A stretch of 64,000 bases of DNA, taken from contig NZ_JBDOQT010000001.1 in assembly GCF_039839785.1 (NCBI RefSeq), positions 496,001-560,000 on the forward strand, read 5' to 3'. This document shows, piece by piece, positions 1 to 8,425 of this stretch (position 1 is the first letter of the stretch; each line of letters begins with the position of its first letter). This DNA comes from Pelagibius sp. CAU 1746. GTDB lineage: Bacteria; Pseudomonadota; Alphaproteobacteria; Kiloniellales; Kiloniellaceae. A model generated the notes under the pieces. The model saw only the letters and a program-made list of their open reading frames with translations. It made no database searches and was not told the origin of the DNA. A program made the translations under genes and the position numbers.

Positions 1-114
1 TCCCGGCCCGCTCCTCAGGGTGAGGCAGTCCGCCTGCGTCTTCGGCCTCATGCCGAGAAGGCTGCGCAGCAGCCGTCTCGAAGCATGGGCGTTTCGCCGT
101 TCTGCTCTGCTTGC
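1..114. repeat. Intergenic repeat, TCGAGACG/CCTCACCCTGAGG family (copy 1)
   Basis: Non-coding tail downstream of divL. Its reverse complement carries the blocks TTCGAGACGG, TCTCGGCATGAG and GCCTCACCCTGAGG in the same order and spacing as the stretch at 49128-49226. I recognise this as a common alphaproteobacterial intergenic repeat of palindromic character. No gene is visible here. Confidence 0.6.
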
Positions 115-2538
115 CTATTCGGCGACGTCGCGGTCGATCGCGCCCTCGCCGCCGCTGTCCAGCGGCACCTGCGCCAGCGGCACGTGGCAAATGACGCGCG
201 TGCCGCCGCCGACGTAGGAGTCCAGCTCCACCCGGCCGCCGTGCAGCTCGATGAGGCTCTTCACCAGCGAAAGGCCGAGGCCGGCGCCGCTCTGGCGCGT
301 CTCCAGAGAGCCGCGCTCGAACCTGCCGAAAACCCGCTCGCGGTCCTCTTCCGGAATGCCGATGCCGGTATCCGAGACTTCCAGCAGCATCTCGTCAGGC
401 AGGCGCTGGGCGGAGATCGTCACCTCGCCGCCCTCCTTGGTGAACTTCAGGGCATTGGACAGCAGGTTGAAGAGCGCCTGGCGCAGGCGGCGGCCGTCGG
501 CCAGCAGTTCGCCGGCCTCCTCGTCGCAGACCAGTTTCAACTCGATACTGCGGCTGTGCGCGCGCTCGCGGCCCAGGGTGAAGATCGATTCCAGCAGAGA
601 ATGAACGTCCGTCGGCTGCAGGTCGAGCTGCAGGTAGCCGGCCTCGATGGAGGCCAGGTCGAGAATGTCGTTGATCAGCGCGATGAGCTGCTGCGACGAC
701 TGCACGATGGCGTGGCTGTATTCGAGCTGGCGCTCGTTCAGCTCGCCGAAGAACTGATTCTCCAGCACCTCGGCGAAGCCGATGATGGCGTTCAGGGGGG
801 TGCGCAGCTCGTAGGAGATGTTGGCGATGAATTCCGACTTCAGGCGGTCGGCGGTCTCCAGCGCCTCATTGCGCTCGATGAGGGCGCGCTCGACGCGCAG
901 GGTGTCGGTCACGTCGACGTAGCTGAACAGCACGCCGCCGTCGGGCAGCGGCACCTGGGCCCAGTCGATGGCGGAACCGTCGCTGCGCTCGACGCGCCCG
1001 CTGCGGGAATCGGGGTCGGTGGTGCGGGCGATGATCTGCTCGGCGTAGCCGGGCCAGTCTTCGTCGGACACGTCGAAGAGCTGGCGCGCCTGGACCAGCA
1101 CGTCGCGCACGTGCGGTTCGGCATGCAGCATCTCCGGGTCCAGGTGCCACATCTGGCAGAGCCCCGGGTTGAACAGCTTCAGCCGGCCGTCGGCGCCGTA
1201 GACAGCGACGCCTTCATAGAGGTTGTCGATGGTCTCGCGCTGCACCTCGGTGAGGGTGTTGTAACTGCGCTCCAGCGCCAGGCGGTCGGTCACGTCCTCA
1301 TAGGACAGCAGGATGCCGCCGAAGGGGTGGGGCGTGACCACCATGCGCAGGGTGCTGCCGTCGGGCAGGTGCACCAGTTCCTCTTCCTGGGCGATGAGGG
1401 TCGCGTACTTCTGCAGCACCTCGCGCTTGTAGGCCGGGAAGTTCGGATACTCGGGGAAGCGCCGGCGCTCGCGCAAGGCCTCCAGCACGTCGCCGAGGTG
1501 CGGTTTCTGCTGCAGGAAATCCTCGTCCAGTTCCCACAGCCGCGCATAGGCGGTGTTGAAGAACATGAGATTCAGATCGCGCCCGTAGATGGCGATGGCG
1601 GTGGAGAGGTTCTCCAGCATCTCCGACTGCACGCGGATATGCCGGCCAAGCTCCGCCTGGACCTCCTCCAACTGGGTCCGGTCGAAGGCCAGGCCCAGGG
1701 TCCCGTCCTTGCCGAAGGGCAACTCGAAGACCTCCAGCAGGTGGCGCGCGCCGCCCATGACCACGTGGTGGCTGTCGCTGCAGGGCTCGCCCTTCTCGCG
1801 CGCCCTCGCCGCCAGGGCCTGGGCCGCGGCCGCCTTGGCGCGTCCCAGCAGCTCCGCGCCCTCTTTCACCACCGCCTCCACCTCTCCGTCCACTGCCTGG
1901 GCGTAGAAGCGGTTGCAGTCGGTCAGCCTGCCGGCGCCGTCGCGCAGCCACAGGGCCATGGGCAGGCAGTCGACGACCGCCCGCAGGTGCTTGGCCTCGG
2001 CCTTCAAGGAGGCTTCCCGGCGCGCCGCGGCCGAACGGTCCTCCAGCCACACGGTCCCGGGAGCGCCGGACGGGCGGCGCCCGCGCAACACCAGCAGGCG
2101 GCTGCCATCCTTGAGGCGGGCGTCCAGATCGAAACCGGTGCCGCTGCTCTGCAACTCCCGCAGCGCCGCCTCAAGCTGCGACCGGGCGCCGCTGTCGAGG
2201 GCGTCGAGCAGGTCTTGCTCGCCGACGGGCGTCTCCGGCGGCAGGCCGAGCAGCGCGGCGGCCGCCGGCGCGGCGGCGGGCGTGCTGCCGGCGCCGACCG
2301 AGACCCGCGGCCAGGGCGCCGCGGCCAGGGTGCCGGTCAGGGCCTTGGCGCGGCCGTCCGATAGCAAGGCCTCGGCTTCGCTGGCCTCCAGGGCCTTGCG
2401 TAGGGTGAAGACGGACCTGAAGCAGAAGCCCAGGGCAATGAGGGAAACAAGAAGAAGCAAGGGCCAGAGCAGCCCGCCTGCCTCAAGCATCCGGTCCTCC
2501 GCGGCGCCCGGCCCGATGGTCTGCGCGGCCGTCGACAC
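115..2538 (-). CDS. divL: DivL-like PAS-domain tyrosine pseudo-histidine kinase
   Basis: 807-residue membrane-anchored sensor protein. It has an N-terminal hydrophobic segment (about residues 20-45), three PAS-like regions (about 190-320, 315-430 and 440-550), a HisKA-like helix pair and a complete GHKL ATPase domain with N box (NLLSNALKF) and G boxes (SDTGIGI, GAGLGLSLV). The phospho-acceptor position reads ISYELRTPL: Tyr576 (codon at 811-813) replaces the usual His. This is the hallmark of Caulobacter DivL, which controls CckA-CtrA signalling rather than acting as an ordinary kinase. Its place directly downstream of ahcY is, from memory, usual for alphaproteobacteria. The start chosen is GTG at 2538 and the exact start is uncertain. 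An ordinary PAS kinase is less likely because of the Tyr. Confidence 0.85.
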   Translation of the reverse strand: MSTAAQTIGPGAAEDRMLEAGGLLWPLLLLVSLIALGFCFRSVFTLRKALEASEAEALLSDGRAKALTGTLAAAPWPRVSVGAGSTPAAAPAAAALLGLPPETPVGEQDLLDALDSGARSQLEAALRELQSSGTGFDLDARLKDGSRLLVLRGRRPSGAPGTVWLEDRSAAARREASLKAEAKHLRAVVDCLPMALWLRDGAGRLTDCNRFYAQAVDGEVEAVVKEGAELLGRAKAAAAQALAARAREKGEPCSDSHHVVMGGARHLLEVFELPFGKDGTLGLAFDRTQLEEVQAELGRHIRVQSEMLENLSTAIAIYGRDLNLMFFNTAYARLWELDEDFLQQKPHLGDVLEALRERRRFPEYPNFPAYKREVLQKYATLIAQEEELVHLPDGSTLRMVVTPHPFGGILLSYEDVTDRLALERSYNTLTEVQRETIDNLYEGVAVYGADGRLKLFNPGLCQMWHLDPEMLHAEPHVRDVLVQARQLFDVSDEDWPGYAEQIIARTTDPDSRSGRVERSDGSAIDWAQVPLPDGGVLFSYVDVTDTLRVERALIERNEALETADRLKSEFIANISYELRTPLNAIIGFAEVLENQFFGELNERQLEYSHAIVQSSQQLIALINDILDLASIEAGYLQLDLQPTDVHSLLESIFTLGRERAHSRSIELKLVCDEEAGELLADGRRLRQALFNLLSNALKFTKEGGEVTISAQRLPDEMLLEVSDTGIGIPEEDRERVFGRFERGSLETRQSGAGLGLSLVKSLIELHGGRVELDSYVGGGTRVICHVPLAQVPLDSGGEGAIDRDVAE

Positions 2539-2691
2539 GGCCCGCCGCCGTCTCCGCTGCCGCGAAGACCGCCGTGCCGCCGCCCCGCCGGCCAGGCCGG
2601 CGCTCTGTCGAGACCCCTCTCACAGCCGGAGAGTCTATGCCGAAGCCACGCGAGCGGCAAGCAAGGCCGCCGCCCGCCGCGGGAAACCGCC

Positions 2692-4092
2692 TCAGTAGCG
2701 GTAGTGCTCGGGCTTGAAGGGGCCCTCGACGGTGACGCCGATGTAGTCGGCCTGCTTCTGGCTGAGCTTGGTGATCTGGGCGCCGACCTTCTCCAGGTGC
2801 AGCGCCGCCACCTTCTCGTCCAGGTGCTTGGGCAGCACGGCGACGGTCTTGCCGTACTTCTCCGCGCTGCTCCAGAGCTCCATCTGTGCCAGCACCTGGT
2901 TGGTGAAGGAGGCGCTCATGACGAAGCTCGGGTGGCCGGTGGCCACGCCCAGGTTCACCAGGCGGCCTTCGGCCAGCAGAATGATCTTCTTGCCGTCGGG
3001 GAACTCGATCTGGTCGACCTGCGGCTTGATGTTGTCCCACTTGAAATTGCGCAGGGCGCCGACCTGGATCTCGGAATCGAAGTGCCCGATGTTGCAGACG
3101 ATGGCCCGGTCCTTCATGGCGCGCATGTGGTCGACGGTGATGACGTCGACGTTGCCGGTCGCGGTGACGAAGATATCCGCCTGCGGAGCTGCCTGCTCCA
3201 TGGTCACCACCTCGAAGCCTTCCATGGCGGCCTGCAGGGCGCAGATCGGGTCGGCCTCGGTCACCAGCACGCGGCAGCCGGCGCTGCGCAGGGATTCGGC
3301 CGAGCCCTTGCCGACGTCGCCGAAGCCGGCGACCGTCGCCACCTTGCCGGCCATCATCACGTCGGTGCCGCGGCGGATGGCGTCCACCAGGCTCTCGCGG
3401 CAGCCGTACTTGTTGTCGAACTTCGATTTGGTCACCGAGTCGTTCACGTTGATGGCCGGGAACAGCAAGGTGCCGGCCTTCTGCATCTCGTAGAGGCGGT
3501 GGACGCCGGTGGTGGTCTCCTCGGTGACGCCGCGGATCGCCTTGCCGAGCTCCGAATACCAGCCCGGCTTTTCGGCGACGCGCTTCTTGATGGCGGCGAA
3601 GAGGGCTTCTTCTTCCTCGTTGCCCGGATTGTCGAGGACCGAGATGTCTTTCTCGGCCTTCATGCCCAGGTGGATCAGCAGGGTGGCATCGCCGCCGTCG
3701 TCGAGGATCATGTTCGGCGTGCCGCCGTCATGCCATTCGAAGATGCGGTGGGTGAAGTCCCAGTATTCGGTCAGGCTCTCGCCCTTGAAGGCGAAGACGG
3801 GGGTGCCGGTGGCGGCGATGGCCGCGGCGGCGTGGTCCTGGGTCGAAAAGACGTTGCAGGAGGCCCAGCGGACCTCGGCCCCCAGGGCCTGCAGGGTCTC
3901 GATCAGGCAGGCGGTCTGGATCGTCATGTGCAGCGAGCCGGCGATCCTGGCGCCCTTCAGCGGCTGCGACGGGCCGTATTCCTCGCGTAGGGCCATGAGG
4001 CCCGGCATCTCCGTCTCGGCGATGTCCAGTTCCTTGCGGCCCCAATCGGCCAGGGAGATATCCGCCACCACGTAATCGGTGAAGTCCGCCAT
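2692..4092 (-). CDS. ahcY: Adenosylhomocysteinase
   Basis: 466-residue cytosolic enzyme that reversibly hydrolyses S-adenosylhomocysteine to homocysteine and adenosine, relieving product inhibition of methyltransferases. The NAD-binding Rossmann signature [14 protein letters not shown] and the family C-terminus KPEHYRY are present. Length matches bacterial AhcY. The reading frame extends upstream to 4200, but I chose ATG 4092 because [18 protein letters not shown] is where family homology begins and AGGA lies about 8 nt upstream. It precedes divL (about 150 nt gap) and follows the PTS genes on the same strand. An 18-nt-period repeat sits directly in the leader. I saw no SAH-riboswitch pattern there. 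Confidence 0.97.
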   Translation of the reverse strand: MADFTDYVVADISLADWGRKELDIAETEMPGLMALREEYGPSQPLKGARIAGSLHMTIQTACLIETLQALGAEVRWASCNVFSTQDHAAAAIAATGTPVFAFKGESLTEYWDFTHRIFEWHDGGTPNMILDDGGDATLLIHLGMKAEKDISVLDNPGNEEEEALFAAIKKRVAEKPGWYSELGKAIRGVTEETTTGVHRLYEMQKAGTLLFPAINVNDSVTKSKFDNKYGCRESLVDAIRRGTDVMMAGKVATVAGFGDVGKGSAESLRSAGCRVLVTEADPICALQAAMEGFEVVTMEQAAPQADIFVTATGNVDVITVDHMRAMKDRAIVCNIGHFDSEIQVGALRNFKWDNIKPQVDQIEFPDGKKIILLAEGRLVNLGVATGHPSFVMSASFTNQVLAQMELWSSAEKYGKTVAVLPKHLDEKVAALHLEKVGAQITKLSQKQADYIGVTVEGPFKPEHYRY

Positions 4093-4101
4093 GCTGTCCA
4101 T

Positions 4102-4145
4102 CCTACTGTCCCTACTGTCGGGTCCGGCCCTACTGCCGGGTCCGG
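4102..4145. repeat. Short tandem repeat in the ahcY leader
   Basis: Two 17-bp units (4111-4127 and 4129-4145, 16 of 17 identical, CCTACTGYCGGGTCCGG) with an 18-nt period, plus a 9-nt half unit at 4102-4110. They end about 10 nt upstream of the ahcY ATG, so they would lie in the 5' untranslated region. Function unknown. Confidence 0.7.
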
Positions 4146-4253
4146 GGGAGTGCCGCCGGCCCGGCGCCGAGCGCGCCCAGTCAAGAATTGAGCGGCTCAT
4201 GTATCAGCCCGCGCGCCAAGCCGCAAGGCCGGGAGCGGGAGAAGAGGCCCGCG

Positions 4254-6035
4254 TCAGCTCGCCGTTTCGTTGAAATCGTCGAGCAGGGCGGCGATGCGGC
4301 CGCTGTCGACCTGCTCCATGATCATCATGGCCCGGCGGCCGGCGGCGTGCATGTCGATGGAGAGGATGCGGCTCTTGACCCGCGGCAGGGCCTTGGCGGT
4401 CATCGACAGCTCACGCACCCCCAGGCCCAACAGCAAGGCGGTGAAGCGCGGATCGCCGGCGATCTCACCGCAGACCGAGACCGGGATGCGGGCCCTCAGC
4501 GCCGCCTCGACGGTGAACTGGATGAGCCGCAGCACCGCCGGATGCAGAGGGTTGAAGAGGTGGGCCACCTGCTCCTCGCCACGGTCGATGGCCAGGGTAT
4601 ACATGGTCAGGTCGTTGGTGCCGATGGCGAAGAAATCCGCCGACTGGGCCAGGGAATCGGCGGCCAGGGCGGCGCCCGGCACCTCGATCATCACACCGAC
4701 CGGCGGCAGGGGATCGGCGATGGCGAGGCCGCGGCGTGTCAGCCGCCGGGCGGTCTTCTCCAGCTCCTTGCGCACCGCCCGGATCTCGCCCGGGGTGGTG
4801 ATCATCGGCAGCAGGATACGCAGGGGACCGAGGGCGCCGGCGCGCAGCATGGCGGCCAACTGCGGACGCAGCAGCTTGGGCTCCTTCAGGGACAGGCGGA
4901 TGGCGCGCAGTCCGAGCGCCGGATTGGCCGCCTCGCCCAGGTGCTCGCCCAGGGAGGTGGCCAGCTTCTCGCCGCCCACGTCCAGGGTGCGCACCGTAAC
5001 CGGGCTGCCCCGCATGGCCTTCACGATCTTGGCCAGGGCCTCGTACTGCTCCTCCTCGCCCGGCAGGTCGGCGCGGTTCATGTACATGAACTCGGTGCGC
5101 AGCAGCCCGATGCCTTCGGCGCCCGTCTCCACGGTCTGTTCCAGCTCGCGCGGCAGTTCCATGTTGACCTGCAGGGTGATGCGCTGGCCGTCGCGGGTCT
5201 CGGCGGGGACATCGCGCAGGCGGGCCAGCACGCGGGCCTCGCGCGCCATGTCCTTGAGGCGCCGCTCGTAGCCGGCCAGGCGGCGGGCGGTCGGATTGAC
5301 GATGACCAGGCCGTTGCTGCCGTCGACGATGAGCTGGTCGCCGCTGCGCACGGTCGGCAGCAGGTCGGGCACGCCGACCACCGCCGGCATGCCCAGCGAG
5401 CGCGCCATGATCGCCGTATGGCCCTCGGCACCGCCCAGCACGCAGGCGAAGCCGCCGATCCGGCGCGGGTCCATGAGGGCGGTGTCGGCGGGCGAGATCT
5501 CCTCGGCGATGACGATGCTGCCTTTCTCCAGGCCGCCGAAGCCGTGATAGGCCGCATCGGTGAGGCAACGCAGGATGCGGTGGCCGACCTCGCGCACGTC
5601 TTCCGCGCGCGCACTCAGGTAGCTGTCCTCCATGGCCTCGAATTCCTGGGCGATGGCGGAAATCTCGGCCCTGACCGCAGACTCGGCGTTGCGCCGGTCG
5701 CTGTCGATGCGCCGCTCGATGCCGCCGACCAGACGGCTGGAGTTCAGCATCTGCAGGTGCGCTTCCAGGAGGTAGCCCAACTCCTCGGCGGCCAGGCCGT
5801 GGATGCCCAGGGCTTTCGCCTTCAGCTTGCCGACCTGGCGCAGCGCCTTGTCGATGGCGTCGCCCAGGCGCGCCTTCTCGGCCTTCACCCGGCTGCTGGG
5901 GATCTGGTACTCGGGCACCTGCAGGTCGCCGGCCTCGCGCACATGCGCAGGCCCGATGGCCACGCCGGGCGCGACGCCGAGCCCTTCGAGTACCAGTTCC
6001 TCTCTACGCTTCTTGCTCTTCTTATCCGTCTTCAT
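4254..6035 (-). CDS. ptsI: Phosphoenolpyruvate-protein phosphotransferase (PTS enzyme I)
   Basis: 593-residue soluble EI. It autophosphorylates from PEP and passes phosphate to HPr. Domains in order: HPr-binding N-terminal helical region (about 20-150), swivelling phosphohistidine domain with GGAEGHTAIMARSLGMPAVVG (active-site His), and a PEP-utilising TIM barrel with LLRTEFMYM, GTNDLTMYT and VCGEIAGDP. There is no N-terminal GAF, so it is EI-like rather than the PtsP form. ATG 6035 (MKTDKKSKK) overlaps the last 14 nt of the HPr gene, which implies co-translation. With HPr, EIIA and HprK but no sugar permease nearby, the chain is regulatory rather than a transport PTS, as in other alphaproteobacteria. 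Confidence 0.95.
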   Translation of the reverse strand: MKTDKKSKKRREELVLEGLGVAPGVAIGPAHVREAGDLQVPEYQIPSSRVKAEKARLGDAIDKALRQVGKLKAKALGIHGLAAEELGYLLEAHLQMLNSSRLVGGIERRIDSDRRNAESAVRAEISAIAQEFEAMEDSYLSARAEDVREVGHRILRCLTDAAYHGFGGLEKGSIVIAEEISPADTALMDPRRIGGFACVLGGAEGHTAIMARSLGMPAVVGVPDLLPTVRSGDQLIVDGSNGLVIVNPTARRLAGYERRLKDMAREARVLARLRDVPAETRDGQRITLQVNMELPRELEQTVETGAEGIGLLRTEFMYMNRADLPGEEEQYEALAKIVKAMRGSPVTVRTLDVGGEKLATSLGEHLGEAANPALGLRAIRLSLKEPKLLRPQLAAMLRAGALGPLRILLPMITTPGEIRAVRKELEKTARRLTRRGLAIADPLPPVGVMIEVPGAALAADSLAQSADFFAIGTNDLTMYTLAIDRGEEQVAHLFNPLHPAVLRLIQFTVEAALRARIPVSVCGEIAGDPRFTALLLGLGVRELSMTAKALPRVKSRILSIDMHAAGRRAMMIMEQVDSGRIAALLDDFNETAS

Positions 6036-6357
6036 CGAACTTGCCGGCGACCAGCCGCGCCAGCGCATCTACTGCAGTTCCGGCGCCGGGCCCCGAGGCT
6101 TCGACGTCGATCTCACAACCCGGTCCGGCGGCCAGCATCATCAGGCCCATGATCGAACAGCCGGAAACCCTCGTCTCGCCCTTCACCACCGTGATCTGGG
6201 CGTCGAAGCTCTCGGCCAGCTTCACGAACTTGGCGGCGGCGCGGGCGTGCAGGCCCTTCTGGTTGCAGATGGTCAGGCGCCGCCGCGCGGTGACCTCCGC
6301 CCCGGTTTCCTGAGCCGCGCCCGCCGGCGCCGCGGGGTCTTGCAATTCCTCGGTCAT
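6022..6357 (-). CDS. ptsH: HPr family phosphocarrier protein
   Basis: 111 residues: about 25 unusual N-terminal residues and then a normal HPr fold. GLHARAAAKFVKLA holds the EI-phosphorylated His, and VSGCSIMGLMMLAA holds the regulatory Ser that HprK would phosphorylate. The ATG at 6357 overlaps the TGA of the EIIA gene (ATGA), so the two are translationally coupled. The longer reading frame to 6798 is only open-frame extension through the EIIA gene. Presence of the regulatory Ser together with an HprK gene upstream argues for a complete kinase/phosphatase control loop. The protein receives phosphate from EI and gives it to the EIIA-Man-type protein. Confidence 0.93.
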   Translation of the reverse strand: MTEELQDPAAPAGAAQETGAEVTARRRLTICNQKGLHARAAAKFVKLAESFDAQITVVKGETRVSGCSIMGLMMLAAGPGCEIDVEASGPGAGTAVDALARLVAGKFDEDG

Positions 6358-6761
6358 TCCTTGTCCGCGTCGAGAAGCTGCGAGGCGACGTTGATGTACT
6401 TGCGTCCGGCGAGCTGGGCCTGGGTGACCGCTTCGGCCAGGGTGGCGCTGCTGCGCAGCCCCGTCAGCTTGATCAGCATGGGCAGGTTGATGCCGGCGAT
6501 GACCTCGACCTGGCCCTTGTCGAGCACGGAGATCGCCAGGTTGGACGGCGTGCCGCCGAACATGTCCGTCAGCAGCACCACCCCGTCGCCTTCGTCGGCC
6601 TTCTCCACCGCGTCGATGATGTCCTGGCGGCGCTGCTCCATGTCGTCTTCGGGCCCGATGCAGATTGCCGTGACGTTCTCCTGCGGCCCGACAACGTGCT
6701 CGAGAGCCTGGACGAACTCTACCGCGAGCCGCCCATGGGTTACCAAGACGAGACCGATCAT
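6354..6761 (-). CDS. PTS EIIA component, mannose family
   Basis: 135-residue soluble EIIA-Man-type domain. The phosphorylatable His lies in VLVTHGRL near residue 9, and LTDMFGGTPSN is the family loop. No EIIB/C/D is encoded nearby, so it is probably a regulatory phospho-acceptor at the end of the EI-HPr chain rather than a sugar transporter part. It starts 25 nt after a hairpin with a T run that could end transcription from rapZ, and it overlaps the HPr gene at its 3' end. Homologues are annotated as ManX or PtsA-like, but no substrate can be assigned. Confidence 0.92.
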   Translation of the reverse strand: MIGLVLVTHGRLAVEFVQALEHVVGPQENVTAICIGPEDDMEQRRQDIIDAVEKADEGDGVVLLTDMFGGTPSNLAISVLDKGQVEVIAGINLPMLIKLTGLRSSATLAEAVTQAQLAGRKYINVASQLLDADKE

Positions 6762-6785
6762 CCCAAACTCCCTGCCTGACTGCGC

Positions 6786-6809
6786 AAAACCCCGGCATTT
6801 CGCCGGGGG
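6786..6809 (-). terminator. Rho-independent terminator between rapZ and the EIIA gene
   Basis: On the minus strand a CCCCGGC/GCCGGGG stem (6790-6796 with 6802-6808) with a 5-nt loop is followed at once by TTTT. It lies 140 nt past the rapZ stop and 25 nt before the EIIA start. It could separate the two transcripts or act as an attenuator. Confidence 0.65.
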
Positions 6810-6950
6810 TGCGCTGGTCCTGCGTGTTCTCCGGCCATGATAAGGGCCTAATCGCGGCCCCGGGTCAACACCCCCCGCCCGCGAAGCCGGAATCCCGCCT
6901 CCGGCCTCAACCGGGCCTTGTCCAGGCGTCGCTACGGCATCACCGGGGCC

Positions 6951-8423
6951 TCACTGGTGCCCCGCCGCGCGGGCCGGATCGCGCGCGATATCGCGGTGCG
7001 CCAGATGCACTTGGCGGCCGCCGGCGCCCAGCCAGGCGGCCAGGCGCTCGGCGACGAAGACCGAGCGATGGCGCCCGCCGGTGCAGCCCACGGCGACGGT
7101 CAGATAACTCTTCCCTTCGCGTTCATAGCGCGGCAGCAGGCCGCCCAGCATGGCCGTCAGCTGCGTGAAGAAGGGCGCGAAGCCGGGATCGCGCTCCACG
7201 TAGGCCCCCACCGCGTCGTCCCGCCCGCTGAGCGGCTTCAGATCCGGGTCGTAATGGGGATTGGCGAGAAAGCGCACGTCGAAGACCAGGTCCGCCTCGC
7301 GCGGCAGCCCCTGGCGGAAGGAAAAGGAGGTGACGAAGACCGACATGCCCGGCGTGGCGGCCAGGCCGAAGCGGCCGAGCAGCCGCTGGCGGAAATCGGC
7401 CGGCGTCAGGGAGGAGGAATCGATCATCATGTCGGCACGCTCGCGCAGGGGGGCGACCAGGCGGCGCTCCGCCGCGATGCCGTCGGCCACCGGACGTCCC
7501 TGGGCCAGGGGATGGCGCCGCCGCGTCTCGGTGAAGCGGCGGCCCAGCACCTCGTCCTCGCAATCGACGAAGAGCAGGGTGATGGCGAAGCGCGGGTCGG
7601 CGGCCAGGCGGTCGATCTGCTCCAGCACCGGGCCGACCGCGAAGTCACGGGTGCGGATATCGACGCCAACGGCGATGGGGCGTTGCAGGCCGACCTCGTT
7701 CACCACCGCATCGAGCAGGCTGAGCGGCAGGTTGTCGATGGCTTCGTAGCCCTCGTCCTCCAGCACGCGCAGCGCCGTCGAGCGGCCGGCGCCGGACATG
7801 CCGGTGACCAGCACCAGGCGGATGCTGCCCTCCGGCGGCGTCGGCCCGGGCTCCGGCTGCGACGCGGCGCCGGCGGCCTTCTGAATCGGGATGTCGTCGT
7901 TCATTGTTTCCCCAGGCCGGGACCCCTCTCCCGCCGCGGCGCACATTATAAGCGTCGCCGCGCGGTGCAAGGCAAGGCGCAGCTTCTCCGGCGCGGAGAG
8001 CTGCGCCGGATCGAGATCGATGCGCTGCAGGCGCACGCCCGCGATGGTTTCGTGAGCCTCCGACGGCAGGCGCTCGATCTGCGCCGCGGGCTTGAGGTCG
8101 ACCAGCAGGGCGACAGGGACGCCCTGGCGATAGGGCTGCTCGACGATGCCGAGGCCACGCACCTCCAGCTTGCCGGCGATGGTTTCGGGCGGCCCGGCCA
8201 GCAGGCGGCCGTCGCGGGCTTCCACGCGGGTCTGGTCGTCGCTGACGAGAACCGCGCCGCGGTCGATGAGCCGCAGCGCCAGATCCGACTTGCCGGCGCC
8301 CGGGGCGCCGCGCAGCAGCACCGCCCAACAGCCCCCCTCCGGATCGGCAGCGGCCACCGCAGTGGCGTGGATCAGGCCGGCGGCCGTCTCCTCGGTCCTC
8401 TGCCCCGCGCCCATCGCCGGCAC
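6951..8423 (-). CDS. HPr kinase/phosphorylase fused in frame to RapZ-like nucleotide-binding protein
   Basis: A single 490-codon frame. Residues 1-165 are the short alphaproteobacterial HprK, with Walker A GAPGAGKS at 39-46 and LVSDDQ. Residues 174-490 are RapZ/YvcJ family, with Walker A-like GMSGAGRST (Arg in place of the usual Lys), DIRTRDF, FLANPHYDPDLKPLSGRD and GCTGGRHRSVFVAERL. The two are normally separate adjacent genes. Here I translated the junction (7980-7902) and found no stop. RapZ may still be made alone: an ATG at 7904 has GGGGA 4 nt upstream and a TATAAT lies at 7950-7945. It follows chvG by 2 nt. HprK would phosphorylate HPr on Ser. RapZ proteins bind nucleotides and, in enterobacteria, RNA. 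Confidence 0.88.
   Translation of the reverse strand: MPAMGAGQRTEETAAGLIHATAVAAADPEGGCWAVLLRGAPGAGKSDLALRLIDRGAVLVSDDQTRVEARDGRLLAGPPETIAGKLEVRGLGIVEQPYRQGVPVALLVDLKPAAQIERLPSEAHETIAGVRLQRIDLDPAQLSAPEKLRLALHRAATLIMCAAAGEGSRPGETMNDDIPIQKAAGAASQPEPGPTPPEGSIRLVLVTGMSGAGRSTALRVLEDEGYEAIDNLPLSLLDAVVNEVGLQRPIAVGVDIRTRDFAVGPVLEQIDRLAADPRFAITLLFVDCEDEVLGRRFTETRRRHPLAQGRPVADGIAAERRLVAPLRERADMMIDSSSLTPADFRQRLLGRFGLAATPGMSVFVTSFSFRQGLPREADLVFDVRFLANPHYDPDLKPLSGRDDAVGAYVERDPGFAPFFTQLTAMLGGLLPRYEREGKSYLTVAVGCTGGRHRSVFVAERLAAWLGAGGRQVHLAHRDIARDPARAAGHQ
7945..7950 (-). promoter_or_regulatory. Possible -10 element for separate rapZ transcription
   Basis: A perfect TATAAT on the minus strand inside the 3' end of the hprK part, 41 nt upstream of the internal RapZ ATG at 7904. 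Possible -35 hexamers TTGCCT (19-nt spacer) and TTGCAC (14-nt spacer) are both badly spaced, so this is weak support for an internal promoter. Confidence 0.3.
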
Positions 8424-8425
8424 GC

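Noticed and set aside
85-2364. 759-codon open frame antisense to divL, and similar long frames opposite most genes
   Set aside because: High GC gives long open shadow frames. Their translations are low-complexity and rich in Arg, Ala and His, while the opposite strand has full domains.
4093-4253. SAH or SAM riboswitch before ahcY
   Set aside because: No recognisable conserved core was found; the region shows only the tandem repeat.
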